Part shown: positions 36,045-45,050 of the stretch, in pieces | Layout: the number at the start of each line of letters is the position of its first letter | Numbering within the stretch: position 1 is the stretch's first letter | Source: Ohtaekwangia koreensis | GTDB taxonomy: Bacteria; Bacteroidota; Bacteroidia; Cytophagales; Cyclobacteriaceae | Reading direction: 5' to 3' | Length of the DNA stretch: 64,000 nt | Assembly (NCBI RefSeq): GCF_900167975.1 | Contig: NZ_FUZU01000001.1 | Location: 1,460,580 to 1,524,579, forward strand | Translations under genes and position numbers: made by a program | Notes under the pieces: generated by a model | What the model was told of the DNA's origin: nothing | What the model saw: only the letters and a program-made list of their open reading frames with translations | The model's database searches: none

Positions 36045-36076
36045 TAAATGTAAACTGGTTTATGTTATAAACCAAA
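36045..36076 (-). promoter_or_regulatory. Bacteroidota-type promoter of the membrane protein/regulator operon, with internal dyad
   Basis: On the minus strand, TTTG (36073-36076) and TACATTTA (36045-36052, one mismatch from TAnnTTTG) are 20 bases apart. The inverted repeat TGGTTTAT-GTT-ATAAACCA (36056-36074 on the plus strand) fills the spacer and touches the -33 element. A repressor bound there would block polymerase; the small regulator encoded by the operon is the natural candidate. Confidence 0.55.
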
Positions 36077-36113
36077 ATATTTAGAATATCGGCTTTTTAG
36101 CTATTTTTGGAGC

Positions 36114-36707
36114 ATGTTTACAGGGATCATTGAAACCGTAGCCGAAGTAACGGCCATTCAGAATGAGGGTACGAACCGTCATTTTAAAGTTAAAAGTGCT
36201 CTGAGCAGCGAATTGAGAGTTGATCAAAGCGTATCACACGATGGAGTTTGTCTCACGGTGGTGAAGATTGAAGATGGTGCACATTGGGTGGTAGCGGTGC
36301 AGGAGACTTTACAAAAATCGAATCTTGGAAATTTGAAGCAAGGAAGTAAAGTAAACATTGAGCGTTGCATGTTGAACAACGGCCGCTTCGATGGCCACAT
36401 TGTTCAAGGACATGTAGACCAGACTGGAATCGTGAAGGCTATAAAAGAAGTAGGAGGAAGCTGGCTTTTTGATTTTGAGTATGATGCTTCTACTGGTAAT
36501 GTTACGGTTGAGAAAGGATCAGTCGCGATCAACGGAGTAAGCCTGACGTGTTTTAATTCAACTGCGAATAGTTTCACGATCGCGATCATTCCTTATACCT
36601 ACGAGAATACAGGCTTTCACAAATTAAAGCCTGGCGATGTTGTTAACCTTGAATTTGATATTATCGGAAAGTATGTGAAGCGGTTGCTGAATATACCCGG
36701 TATATAA
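36114..36707 (+). CDS. ribE: Riboflavin synthase, alpha subunit type
   Basis: A 197-residue enzyme that dismutates two molecules of 6,7-dimethyl-8-ribityllumazine to riboflavin. The N terminus MFTGIIETVAEV is diagnostic. Two lumazine-binding repeats are seen: residues 1-95 (with VSHDGVCLTVV) and about 96-190 (FDGHIVQGHVDQTGIV and GSVAINGVSLTCF). Length is normal for the trimeric enzyme. No FMN riboswitch is visible upstream. A TATTTTTG -7-like box lies only four bases before the ATG, which would give an almost leaderless message if used. Confidence 0.95.
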   Translation: MFTGIIETVAEVTAIQNEGTNRHFKVKSALSSELRVDQSVSHDGVCLTVVKIEDGAHWVVAVQETLQKSNLGNLKQGSKVNIERCMLNNGRFDGHIVQGHVDQTGIVKAIKEVGGSWLFDFEYDASTGNVTVEKGSVAINGVSLTCFNSTANSFTIAIIPYTYENTGFHKLKPGDVVNLEFDIIGKYVKRLLNIPGI

Positions 36708-36719
36708 TTGCGGGTATAT
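36691..36719. terminator. Inverted repeat across the convergent ribE and PAP2 stops
   Basis: ATATACCCG (36691-36699) and CGGGTATAT (36711-36719) can pair across an 11-base loop holding the ribE stop codon; the right arm ends in the PAP2 stop. There is no T tract, so termination is only inferred. Confidence 0.4.
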
Positions 36720-37315
36720 CAGGCTGATTCAAGTTGCTTCTTTCCAAACCAATGATGCAGTAATTTATAGACCCGATAACCGATCCAGCCGCATCCAACC
36801 CCGATTAGTCCGCCAACCAGGATGTCGCCCGGATAATGTACTCCAAGATATATTCTGGTATACGCCACAAATAGCGCCCAGACAAACAATACACCAATCC
36901 ATTTTCTGGTTTTACGCAAGAGGAAAAAGAAAAAAGCTGCTGCGCCAAATGTATTCGCAGCATGACTGGATGCAAAACCATAGAGGCCACCTTTATATAC
37001 TTTCCCGTCAGGTCCTGTTACGAAATGGAGCAAGCCCTCTAAACTAGGTTCATGCGAAGGGCGAAACCGTTCGAAGTAAGGCTTCATCAGGCCACTGGTA
37101 ATCTGGTCAGCCAACACAATTGTAATGGCAATCGCGATCAACGCCATCCATACTTCTCTTCTATACTCTTTAATAATAAGATATACCAGGAAGGCATAGA
37201 GGGGAAGCCAGGTTAACGTTTGGGTTGCAAAAAGTATAACAGGATCGAGCCACGGTGTATGGAAACCGTTCAGGAATATCATTAATTTTTTATCGAGCTC
37301 AATCAGCGTTTCCAT
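36719..37315 (-). CDS. PAP2-family phosphatase, membrane bound
   Basis: A 198-residue integral membrane phosphatase. The three PAP2 motifs are present: KPYFERFRPSHEPS (motif 1, KX6RP), GFASSHAANTFGAA (motif 2) and YTRIYLGVHYPGDILVGG (motif 3, with catalytic histidine and aspartate). About five or six membrane segments surround them. Family members dephosphorylate undecaprenyl pyrophosphate, lipid A or phosphatidate; the exact lipid cannot be told from sequence. Its start overlaps the end of the histidine kinase gene by 17 bases. Confidence 0.9.
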   Translation of the reverse strand: METLIELDKKLMIFLNGFHTPWLDPVILFATQTLTWLPLYAFLVYLIIKEYRREVWMALIAIAITIVLADQITSGLMKPYFERFRPSHEPSLEGLLHFVTGPDGKVYKGGLYGFASSHAANTFGAAAFFFFLLRKTRKWIGVLFVWALFVAYTRIYLGVHYPGDILVGGLIGVGCGWIGYRVYKLLHHWFGKKQLESA

Positions 37316-39287
37316 TCGATTTTAATTTCAGAGCTATTTTTTCGTTTTCAGATTCAATCCACCCAGCCGCCTCTTTCATTGATAAAAAGAACCGTTGTTC
37401 AATGCCAAGCTTGAGGATCGATTCATTCATGCTGCGAAGGTAGTCATGAATATGGTCATCTGCAGCATCCGGGCGAATGGCAGCAATCCGGATTAGTCCA
37501 TTGCGTGCCGCCTCCGGTATAATTTCATGAAACATCCACAGCTGATCTTCTTTGTCAATGTGTCCCTGACGCGAAAGGTCCGTAATAAAGTTGGGTGTGT
37601 TATATATCTTTACAAAATCGAGTGTTTTCGAAAAAGCACTTCGGTACAGGTCACTGGTTATAGGCCCGTTCCAGATAATACCCGTGGAATTAAGATGTGC
37701 ATCGAAGAAAATTTCAGCGTGACGTTCCTTGAACAATACCTGACGTTGAATGTCTTCCGGCTTTTTAAGATATACTGTAAAAGTTGTATACCGGTTAATT
37801 TCACTGTCAACCGTAATATAGCCGCCCAGCGCCTCTACCTGGAGCTTTACTAAATATAGTCCCAGCCCCTTTCCTTCTGTATGAAAGTGAAAACGTTTAT
37901 ATAGTTTAAATAAATTCTCTTTATTCCTTTTCAGGTCGATCCCCAACCCATTGTCCTGCACCTGTAGAATATAGTATTGATTATTTTCGCGGGAAGAAAT
38001 TTCAATGACAGGACTTCGCTCTGCTGATCTATACTTGATCGCATTGTTGATCAGATTATACAGAACACTATGCATCATCGGCTTCACGGAATATATATAT
38101 TCTGTTTCTATATTTTTGATGATAGAAATGCCGGATTGCTTTACTTCTTTTTGGATGATGCTAAAGGTCTCATCGATCTCTTCTTCTACATCGATCTTCT
38201 GGCGGATCTTAAAAATATCATGACGGATGTCGATGATCTTGGTGAGATCCTTGATGATCACATCAAGTCGTTCAGAAGAAGTGCGTATGTGATCAAGGAT
38301 TTCCGAGTCTTCAGGTTTAACAAGTGTAGGCTCCAGCAAGTGAATCAAGCCCAGTAAACTGGCAACAGGTCCGCGTAAGTTATGCGATACAGTATAGGAA
38401 AACTGCCTGAGCTCATTGTTATGTTTGATCAGCTCCGTGTTGGTTTGCGTCAGGTCTTTATTCTTCTCCAGTAACTCGGATGTAAGCGATTCGTTTTGAG
38501 TGAGCAACCTGTTCTTATGTTCCTCGATCATCCGGTATGCATTCATCAATTGCTTCTGGTTCACCTCGAGGGCTTCACTTTGTGCCTGCAACTCCGAAGA
38601 CTGTGCTTCGATTTCGGCATTCTTTTCCGTGAGCACTTCATTGGTATTATTAAGTTCAGCGATCAGTTCTATGTTTTTAATTTCGTTCCGCTCCGACATC
38701 CATTTCAGAAATGCAAGTGCACTTACCAGTAAGCAATACGATATGAAAATCACAACATTGGCAAAATAATATGTAGATGCCTTGAGTGTATCCTGCGAGT
38801 AACCTACACCGAATAATTCGTGAAGAGGATCATACCCGATCAGAATTAATACACCTGCCAGTGAACAGAATAGAAGAGATTTTCTTTCATATATAGAGAA
38901 CAACACCCAGGGGAAAGAACAACTTCCAAGAATTATAAAACGGAATGTAAAATAATCAAGTTCTTCGGGGGTGCTATAGTAAATTGTTTTGGAGTATATA
39001 GAGAGTGCTGTAATGATAACGGGTATAATCAAGCACGTCCAGATGCGGCTGCTATAGATATGCCCTGCTCTGTTTAAAAGCACGGTGCCAAATGCGAGCA
39101 GACCAACAAAAGGGATGGCGATTGTTACGATACTCCATCCATACCATATATAATAAAAGACGAAGAGAACAAGGCTTAAAAAAAGCAAACTCATTCCAAT
39201 AGCATTGGAGATAGCGACTCCGCGTCTTTCAGTTAACGTCTTTGTAAAGTGCTGGCCGGAAAAGATAATCGAGTAGATAAATTTCAT
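37299..39287 (-). CDS. Membrane sensor histidine kinase with C-terminal STAS-like domain
   Basis: A 662-residue kinase (start at the ATG at 39287; the frame opens 25 codons earlier without support). Six or seven membrane segments occupy about residues 25-200. A long coiled coil (about 205-295, QSSELQAQSEALEVNQKQ) leads to the phospho-acceptor box FSYTVSHNLRGP (His near 302), the N box LYNLINNAIKYRS, G1 DNGLGIDL and G2 GKGLGLYLVK. After the ATPase domain comes about 120 residues resembling the stand-alone STAS-like protein at 32848. No response regulator gene is adjacent, so the partner lies elsewhere. The signal sensed is unknown. Confidence 0.9.
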   Translation of the reverse strand: MKFIYSIIFSGQHFTKTLTERRGVAISNAIGMSLLFLSLVLFVFYYIWYGWSIVTIAIPFVGLLAFGTVLLNRAGHIYSSRIWTCLIIPVIITALSIYSKTIYYSTPEELDYFTFRFIILGSCSFPWVLFSIYERKSLLFCSLAGVLILIGYDPLHELFGVGYSQDTLKASTYYFANVVIFISYCLLVSALAFLKWMSERNEIKNIELIAELNNTNEVLTEKNAEIEAQSSELQAQSEALEVNQKQLMNAYRMIEEHKNRLLTQNESLTSELLEKNKDLTQTNTELIKHNNELRQFSYTVSHNLRGPVASLLGLIHLLEPTLVKPEDSEILDHIRTSSERLDVIIKDLTKIIDIRHDIFKIRQKIDVEEEIDETFSIIQKEVKQSGISIIKNIETEYIYSVKPMMHSVLYNLINNAIKYRSAERSPVIEISSRENNQYYILQVQDNGLGIDLKRNKENLFKLYKRFHFHTEGKGLGLYLVKLQVEALGGYITVDSEINRYTTFTVYLKKPEDIQRQVLFKERHAEIFFDAHLNSTGIIWNGPITSDLYRSAFSKTLDFVKIYNTPNFITDLSRQGHIDKEDQLWMFHEIIPEAARNGLIRIAAIRPDAADDHIHDYLRSMNESILKLGIEQRFFLSMKEAAGWIESENEKIALKLKSNGNAD

Positions 39288-39500
39288 CCAAAAAAACCAA
39301 GCGATTAAGGGCTTTGTTCCAAATTTAAACAATAAACGGTAACAACAATTCGGGTAAAACACAATGCTGACAAAGGCTAGCCGTGTTACTAATCATTTGA
39401 GACATACCAATCATCTGTTGTGTTAAAATTTCCTTTTAATAAAACGCGGTTAAGTGTACCTTGGGGTATAAATAATAGTTACTGTCTTTCGTGCTTTATT

Positions 39501-40985
39501 ATGGAGAAATATGATCTGGTCGTTATCGGAGCAGGACCTTCCGGGTATGCTGCTGCGATGCGTGCATTGGATTTCAGAAAGAAAACACTTCTGATCGAAA
39601 AAAATATTGTGGGTGGTGCCGGAGTTTCAAATGGTGCCTTGTCATCCAAAACGTGGTGGGAGCTTTCGCGAGAGACGGCTTCATTCCTGAAGAACCTGAA
39701 AAGATTTAATCTGCAGGTGCCCACTATTAATTACAAAGAGATTCAGGCTGAGGTAATGCGTGCGATCGATGAACGCAAAGGCATGCTGGAAGAACATTTG
39801 CAAATGATGAAGGAGTCGCACTATGCAGATCTGTTAGCATTTAAAAAAGGCACTGCAAAACTGCTCAGTCAAAATGAAATTGAGATCGAATATAGCGACC
39901 TTACAAAAGAAGTAGTATGGGCTGATCATATTATACTTGCTACTGGTAGCAGGCCACGCTACCTTCCGGAGTTGCCCATCGATGAAAAGATTGTGATGAC
40001 CAGTGAAGGCATTGAGGCGATGGAGGATTTTCCGGAAAGCATGGTGATTGTAGGAGCGGGGGTTATAGGCTGCGAGTATGCTACTATATTTTCTGGCTTC
40101 GGAAAAACGAAGGTACATCTCATTGATAAAGGTGATCGCATTCTTCCCTTTGAAGACGAAGATGTAGTGCGTGTGATTGAACGGAACATGGAGAACAGCG
40201 GTGTGCTGATCCACCGGAATTCGCGCTTGATTCGCATGGAGATAAAGCATGACCGTGTAGAGTATGAATTGGAATATAACGATGGAACGAAGTCGGTATT
40301 TAATGTTGAGAAGGCGCTTGTAGCGGTAGGTCGAATTCCAAATTACGAAGACCTCTGGGAGCCGAATGTAGACATCAGTATTTCGAAGCGCGGTATTGAA
40401 GATAATGATACACAGACTAACATATCCAATATATATGCTGTGGGCGATATTACCGCAGATATATCCCTGGTAAATGTAGGTGAGCTCGAAGGACGCTATG
40501 CTGTTGAAAAAATATTTAGCGAGCCCGAACGTAAGCTGGTATATGAGAATATCAGCACCATTATGTTTCTGAGTCCGGAGGTTGCTGGTGTAGGACTAAA
40601 TGAAACACAAGCCCGTGAGAAAGGTATAGATTATAAAGTGGTGACGCTGGACTATAGCTGTATACCACGTGCTATAGCGAAACGCAATACGCAGGGTTTT
40701 ATTAAACTGTTGGTGACAAACGATGAGCCGATGAACGTGCTCGGTGTGAAGATCATCGGTAATCAGGCATCCAGCGCGATTCAGGCAGTGGCGTTACTGA
40801 TCTGGATGAATAAAGGTATAGAAGAACTGGCGGAATGTGTTCATCCCCATCCGTCCATTACGGAAGGCATACAGGAATGCGTGCGTATGTTACTCGGTAA
40901 ATCTCTTTTTAAACCGGATGTGTTGAAGGGTAAACTTTCGTGCCGTACAAGCATGAGCGGTATATATGCTGATATAAAATTTTAG
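39501..40985 (+). CDS. Dihydrolipoamide dehydrogenase/transhydrogenase-like flavoprotein without redox disulfide
   Basis: A 494-residue FAD/NAD(P)-dependent oxidoreductase. I choose the ATG at 39501, just before the FAD motif VVIGAGPSG (8-15). The second dinucleotide motif is VIVGAGVIGCEYA, followed by the GDITAD block and a C-terminal dimerisation domain with HPHPSITEGIQ, which supplies the general base in true lipoamide dehydrogenases. The region that normally reads GGTCLNVGCIPSK is GGAGVSNGALSSK (38-50), so both active-site cysteines are missing (Gly41 and Ala46). It cannot be a disulfide reductase by the usual mechanism; a transhydrogenase or other hydride-transfer role is more likely. 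It is monocistronic. Confidence 0.85.
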   Translation: MEKYDLVVIGAGPSGYAAAMRALDFRKKTLLIEKNIVGGAGVSNGALSSKTWWELSRETASFLKNLKRFNLQVPTINYKEIQAEVMRAIDERKGMLEEHLQMMKESHYADLLAFKKGTAKLLSQNEIEIEYSDLTKEVVWADHIILATGSRPRYLPELPIDEKIVMTSEGIEAMEDFPESMVIVGAGVIGCEYATIFSGFGKTKVHLIDKGDRILPFEDEDVVRVIERNMENSGVLIHRNSRLIRMEIKHDRVEYELEYNDGTKSVFNVEKALVAVGRIPNYEDLWEPNVDISISKRGIEDNDTQTNISNIYAVGDITADISLVNVGELEGRYAVEKIFSEPERKLVYENISTIMFLSPEVAGVGLNETQAREKGIDYKVVTLDYSCIPRAIAKRNTQGFIKLLVTNDEPMNVLGVKIIGNQASSAIQAVALLIWMNKGIEELAECVHPHPSITEGIQECVRMLLGKSLFKPDVLKGKLSCRTSMSGIYADIKF

Positions 40986-40994
40986 AACGCATTA

Positions 40995-41037
40995 AAATAT
41001 ATAGGGCAACACCTGCGTGCTGCCCTATATATTTTTT
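40995..41037. terminator. Bidirectional terminator between the flavoprotein gene and hisIE
   Basis: A 14-bp stem (40995-41008 with 41021-41034) with a 12-base loop is followed on the plus strand by a T tract to 41038 and preceded by A's that serve as a T tract on the minus strand. It ends both the flavoprotein gene and the his operon. Confidence 0.88.
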
Positions 41038-41056
41038 TCTCCCCTGAGGTATATAT

Positions 41057-41656
41057 CTATTTTGAATGACGTTTCTTCAGTACGTCCAATACTTCATTTA
41101 ACGAATAGCCTTTGGCCGTAAGTAGTACGAGGTAGTGGTATAACAAGTCTGATGCTTCACCGAGAAAAAGTTCTTTGTTGTCATCCTTCGCTTCAATAAC
41201 AAGTTCAACAGCCTCTTCACCAACTTTCTGGGCAACCTTATTAATTCCGGATTCCAGAAGTTTGTTGGTATAAGAACCCGCCTGCGGATTTGCCTTGCGG
41301 TCTTTGATGATTGCTTCCAGAGATGAAAGATCCCAGTGGTCGTTCTTTTCATTAAAGCAAGTGTCTGCTCCCGTGTGACAAGCAGGGCCTTTTGGATTCG
41401 CTTTTATCAACAACGTATCCTGGTCACAGTCCAATAATATATCTACAAGCTCCAGGAAGTTTCCGGAAGTTTCTCCTTTTGTCCAAAGCCGTTGTTTGCT
41501 CCGGCTAAAGAAAGTTACCTTTTTATATTGAAGTGTTTTCTGGTAGGCTTCTTCATTCATAAAGCCCAGCATAAGAACACGCGAAGTGCGTGCATCCTGT
41601 ACCACACAAGGAACAAGCCCGTTGAGCTTGGTGAAATTTATAGTGAGATCTTTCAT
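41057..41656 (-). CDS. hisIE: Bifunctional phosphoribosyl-AMP cyclohydrolase/phosphoribosyl-ATP pyrophosphatase
   Basis: A 199-residue bifunctional enzyme for the second and third steps of histidine synthesis. The N-terminal HisI domain (1-110) has MLGFMNEEAYQKTL, SRSKQRLWTKGETSGN, the zinc and metal motif DCDQDTLL and CHTGADTCF. The C-terminal HisE domain (about 115-195) has KVGEEAVELVIEAKD and the helical EASDLLYHYLVLL. It is the last gene of the his operon, 48 bases after hisF, and is followed by a terminator. Confidence 0.96.
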   Translation of the reverse strand: MKDLTINFTKLNGLVPCVVQDARTSRVLMLGFMNEEAYQKTLQYKKVTFFSRSKQRLWTKGETSGNFLELVDILLDCDQDTLLIKANPKGPACHTGADTCFNEKNDHWDLSSLEAIIKDRKANPQAGSYTNKLLESGINKVAQKVGEEAVELVIEAKDDNKELFLGEASDLLYHYLVLLTAKGYSLNEVLDVLKKRHSK

Positions 41657-41704
41657 TTGCTAAAATTGTCGTTGACGGTTGTATATATACTATAAAACAA
41701 CCGC

Positions 41705-42463
41705 CTAGTTCATTCGTACATTAATTTCTTTACTCTTTAGAAACGATTTGAGTTCCGGAATTTTTACTTCGCCAAAGTGAAATATACTCGCGGCTAACGC
41801 AGCATCGGCTTTGCCGAGTACAAAGGCGTCTATAAAATGCTCTTTCGTGCCTGCACCTCCAGAGGCAATCACCGGGATTTGCAGCATCTCGTATAGCTTG
41901 CCAAGCGGGTCATTCGCGAAGCCGCTTTTTGTACCATCGTGATCCATGCTTGTAAAAAGTATTTCGCCGGCACCTCTTTCCTGCGCTTCTTTAGCCCACG
42001 AGAAAAGTTTTTTATCGGTAGGATTTTTACCCCCGTGTGTATGTACTGTCCATAGGTTGTCGATCTTACGCGCATCGATTGCCAGTACTATACATTGCGC
42101 ACCGAACGCACGCGATAGCTCGTCAATGAGGTTCGGGTTGCGCACCGCTGCAGAATTGATACTCACTTTGTCGGCACCCGCCTCCAGCAATGGCGCCACA
42201 TCAGCAACGCTGCTGATACCACCACCCACCGTAAACGGTATATTTATATGGCGTGCTATATCCCGCACCAGCGAAGCAAAAGTTTTGCGCTGCTCATTGG
42301 TAGCAGAGATGTCGAGGAACACAAGTTCATCGGCACCTTGCTGCGCATATAAAGTGCCCAGCTCTACCGGATCACCCGCATCACGAATGTTAACAAAATT
42401 CACGCCTTTTACCGTGCGACCATCTTTAATATCAAGACAGGGTATAATTCTTTTTGTCAGCAC
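41705..42463 (-). CDS. hisF: Imidazole glycerol phosphate synthase cyclase subunit HisF
   Basis: A 252-residue TIM barrel that, with HisH, turns PRFAR and ammonia into imidazole glycerol phosphate and AICAR. Family signatures are the N-terminal [19 protein letters not shown] with the catalytic aspartate (D11), [34 protein letters not shown] with the second catalytic aspartate, and the C-terminal PVIASGGAG phosphate-binding loop. It lies 60 bases after hisA in the his operon. Confidence 0.97.
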   Translation of the reverse strand: MLTKRIIPCLDIKDGRTVKGVNFVNIRDAGDPVELGTLYAQQGADELVFLDISATNEQRKTFASLVRDIARHINIPFTVGGGISSVADVAPLLEAGADKVSINSAAVRNPNLIDELSRAFGAQCIVLAIDARKIDNLWTVHTHGGKNPTDKKLFSWAKEAQERGAGEILFTSMDHDGTKSGFANDPLGKLYEMLQIPVIASGGAGTKEHFIDAFVLGKADAALAASIFHFGEVKIPELKSFLKSKEINVRMN

Positions 42464-42523
42464 TGGATTCTTTGTTTATAAGATTATTTGATTCGTACTT
42501 GTTGTTATATGCGCGGCTATAAA

Positions 42524-43237
42524 TCAGAGCAATGCTAACTCCTCTAGCTTCACGCGTCCTTCGTAAATAGCCTTGCCTACAATCACACCATCTACACCAA
42601 TTCTTCTCAACTCCTGCAGGTCGTCCATGTTACTAACACCGCCACTGGCCACCAGGTGAAGCTGTGGAAAATTAAGGATTAATGTTTTATATAGTTCAAT
42701 GTTCGGCCCTGTTAACATACCGTCTGTACTGATATCGGTACAGGTAACATACTGTATTCCGTTCTGAACATAGTCGCGAAGGAAACCCGTAATGGGGAGT
42801 GAAGAGTTTTCCTGCCATCCACTGATTGCGATCATGTTATTCTTTACATCGGCACTCAGTATTATTTTATCTGAACCGAATTCACCGATCCATCGAATCA
42901 CTTTTTGCTGCTCCTTCACAGCAATGCTTCCGAGGTTTACTTGCTTTACGCCAGCATCAAAAAGCTTTTTCATCTCGTCATCGGTTTTGATACCGCCACC
43001 AAAATCTACCAATAGCTTCGTATGCTTTGTTATACTCTCAACAACTTTCCAGTTTGTAACTTTCCCAGCCTTCGCGCCATCTAAATCTACCAGGTGAAGG
43101 TATTGCAGTCCCTGGTCTTCAAAAGATTTCGCGACATCAAGCGGATTTTCATTATATATCTTCTTCTGTGCATAGTCACCTTGCGTGAGGCGTACACATT
43201 TACCGTCTATGAGGTCGATGGCAGGAATAATTCTCAT
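42524..43237 (-). CDS. hisA: ProFAR isomerase HisA
   Basis: A 237-residue TIM barrel that isomerises ProFAR to PRFAR by an Amadori rearrangement. Markers are IIPAIDLIDGKCVRLTQGDY with the catalytic aspartate near residue 8, LLVDFGGGIKTD, VNLGSIAV, TCTDISTDGMLTGPN with the second aspartate, and LVASGGVS. Length and order are normal; 53 bases separate it from hisH upstream. Confidence 0.97.
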   Translation of the reverse strand: MRIIPAIDLIDGKCVRLTQGDYAQKKIYNENPLDVAKSFEDQGLQYLHLVDLDGAKAGKVTNWKVVESITKHTKLLVDFGGGIKTDDEMKKLFDAGVKQVNLGSIAVKEQQKVIRWIGEFGSDKIILSADVKNNMIAISGWQENSSLPITGFLRDYVQNGIQYVTCTDISTDGMLTGPNIELYKTLILNFPQLHLVASGGVSNMDDLQELRRIGVDGVIVGKAIYEGRVKLEELALL

Positions 43238-43290
43238 GGGGTTGAATCGTTAGGTCACTGGTTGATAATGTGCTATACTTTATTCTATAG

Positions 43291-43875
43291 CTATACTTTT
43301 AAAAAGCTTTTCAGGACGAGTTCGCCTGTCTTTGCCGATTTTTCAGGGTGAAACTGGACAGCATAAAAATTATCTTTATGCATGGCCGCACTGAAAGGAT
43401 TTATATACTCTGTGATAGCTGATGTATAACTATTGACCGGTACATAATAACTGTGCACAAAATAGGCGAACTGATTTTCAATGGCAGGATCGAGCCATCC
43501 ACTGGAGAGTGTTAAATTATTCCATCCCATGTGTGGCACCTTCAAATTGTCTTTTGGTATAAAGAGTTTTACACTCTCACCAAATATACCCATACAATCT
43601 GTATTATTTTCTTCCGAATATTTGCACATCAGTTGCATACCCAGGCATATACCCAGCACGGGCTGTTTCAGGTTGGTAATTACCTGGTCGAGTTTTTTGT
43701 CACGCAGGTATGCCATCGTGGTGCTGGCTTCACCAACCCCCGGAAACAATACCTTGTCTGCTTTCATGATTTCTTCGGCATTGTCAGTGATCGTAAAGTC
43801 AATTCCCAATCGCTCCAGCGCAAAAGAAACAGACTGTATGTTGCCTGCATTATACTTGATGATTACAAACTTCAT
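43291..43875 (-). CDS. hisH: Imidazole glycerol phosphate synthase glutaminase subunit HisH
   Basis: A 194-residue class I glutamine amidotransferase that supplies ammonia to HisF. The nucleophile cysteine is in PVLGICLGMQLMC, and the catalytic histidine and glutamate lie in AVQFHPEKSAKTGE. The N-terminal IIKYNAGNIQSV oxyanion strand is present. It is encoded 59 bases after hisB on the minus strand. Confidence 0.97.
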   Translation of the reverse strand: MKFVIIKYNAGNIQSVSFALERLGIDFTITDNAEEIMKADKVLFPGVGEASTTMAYLRDKKLDQVITNLKQPVLGICLGMQLMCKYSEENNTDCMGIFGESVKLFIPKDNLKVPHMGWNNLTLSSGWLDPAIENQFAYFVHSYYVPVNSYTSAITEYINPFSAAMHKDNFYAVQFHPEKSAKTGELVLKSFLKV

Positions 43876-43934
43876 AGCGGTGTTTTAAACTTGTGCTCCT
43901 TCGGTAATACTTTCACAAAATTGCCAATCTGTCT

Positions 43935-45050
43935 TTATAAAATTCCTTTGGTGCTCGGAAGTTGGTTGCCCTCTTTCTTTACAGCCATCTTTATCGCTTT
44001 CGCGAAAGCTTTAAATATAGCTTCAATTTTATGGTGTTCGTTTGTTCCTTCTACTTTAACGTTCAGATTACTTTTGGATGTATCTGAAAATGATTTGAAG
44101 AAATGATAGAACATTTCAGTTGGCATTTCACCGATCTTCTCGCGTTTAAATTCAGCGTCCCACACAATCCATGGCCGTCCTCCGAAATCTATAGCTACCT
44201 GTGCCAGGCAATCATCCATCGGCAGACAAAAACCATAGCGTTCTATACCACGCTTGTCACCGAGTGCTTTTAGAAAAGCTTCTCCCAGCGCCAGTGCAGT
44301 ATCTTCTATAGTATGATGTTCATCAATGTGAAGATCACCTTTAACTTTTATAGTCAAGTCTATATTTCCATGCCTGGAAAGCTGATCAAGCATGTGATCA
44401 AAAAAGCCCAGTCCGGTTTCAATGCTGGACTTGCCACTTCCATCGAGGTCAATCGCAATGTCAATGTCGGTTTCTTTTGTTGTACGTTTCACTACGGCTT
44501 TTCGTGACGGCTTTGTCAGGAAAGTATATATATCTTTCCAACTGGTAGTTGTGAGTGAGCAGTGTGCATCCAGATTTTGCGCTGTCACTTTTTCCTGGAG
44601 GCTTCCGTCATTCAGGAGAATTCCTTTTGCTCCAAGATTTTTGGCGAGCTCTATATCTGTCAGCCGGTCACCGAGTACAAATGAATTTTTAAGATCATAC
44701 GCTTCGCTGAAGAATTCAGTGAGCATACCGATGCCCGGTTTACGCGTTGGTTTATTTTCCTTCGGAAAACTTCTGTCTATAAAAATCTTCGGAAAGTATA
44801 TACCTTCATTCTCCAGCGTCTTCATCATTTTAGTATGCGCAGGCCAGAATGTATCTTCCGGGAAACTGCTCGTACCAAGACCGTCCTGGTTTGTTACCAT
44901 CACCAATTCGAAATCAGTTTCTGCAGCGATCTTTCCAAGCCAGGTAAATACACCCGGATAGTACTCAAGCTTTTCCAATGAATCAATTTGTTCATCCGCA
45001 GGTTCAAGGATGAGTGTGCCATCGCGGTCTATGAATAATACTCTTTTCAT
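43935..45050 (-). CDS. hisB: Bifunctional histidinol-phosphatase/imidazoleglycerol-phosphate dehydratase HisB
   Basis: A 371-residue fusion. The N-terminal HAD phosphatase (1-165) has the FIDRDGTL nucleophile motif, TNQDGLGT and a later [11 protein letters not shown], and removes phosphate from histidinol phosphate. The C-terminal dehydratase (about 180-371) has [19 protein letters not shown], the metal motif [11 protein letters not shown] and a second [10 protein letters not shown]. The start overlaps the hisC stop by four bases, indicating coupling. The fused form is the usual one in Bacteroidota. Confidence 0.97.
   Translation of the reverse strand: MKRVLFIDRDGTLILEPADEQIDSLEKLEYYPGVFTWLGKIAAETDFELVMVTNQDGLGTSSFPEDTFWPAHTKMMKTLENEGIYFPKIFIDRSFPKENKPTRKPGIGMLTEFFSEAYDLKNSFVLGDRLTDIELAKNLGAKGILLNDGSLQEKVTAQNLDAHCSLTTTSWKDIYTFLTKPSRKAVVKRTTKETDIDIAIDLDGSGKSSIETGLGFFDHMLDQLSRHGNIDLTIKVKGDLHIDEHHTIEDTALALGEAFLKALGDKRGIERYGFCLPMDDCLAQVAIDFGGRPWIVWDAEFKREKIGEMPTEMFYHFFKSFSDTSKSNLNVKVEGTNEHHKIEAIFKAFAKAIKMAVKKEGNQLPSTKGIL

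Noticed and set aside
36025-36113. FMN riboswitch before riboflavin synthase
   Set aside because: The 89-base spacer is too short and shows only a promoter dyad for the divergent operon.
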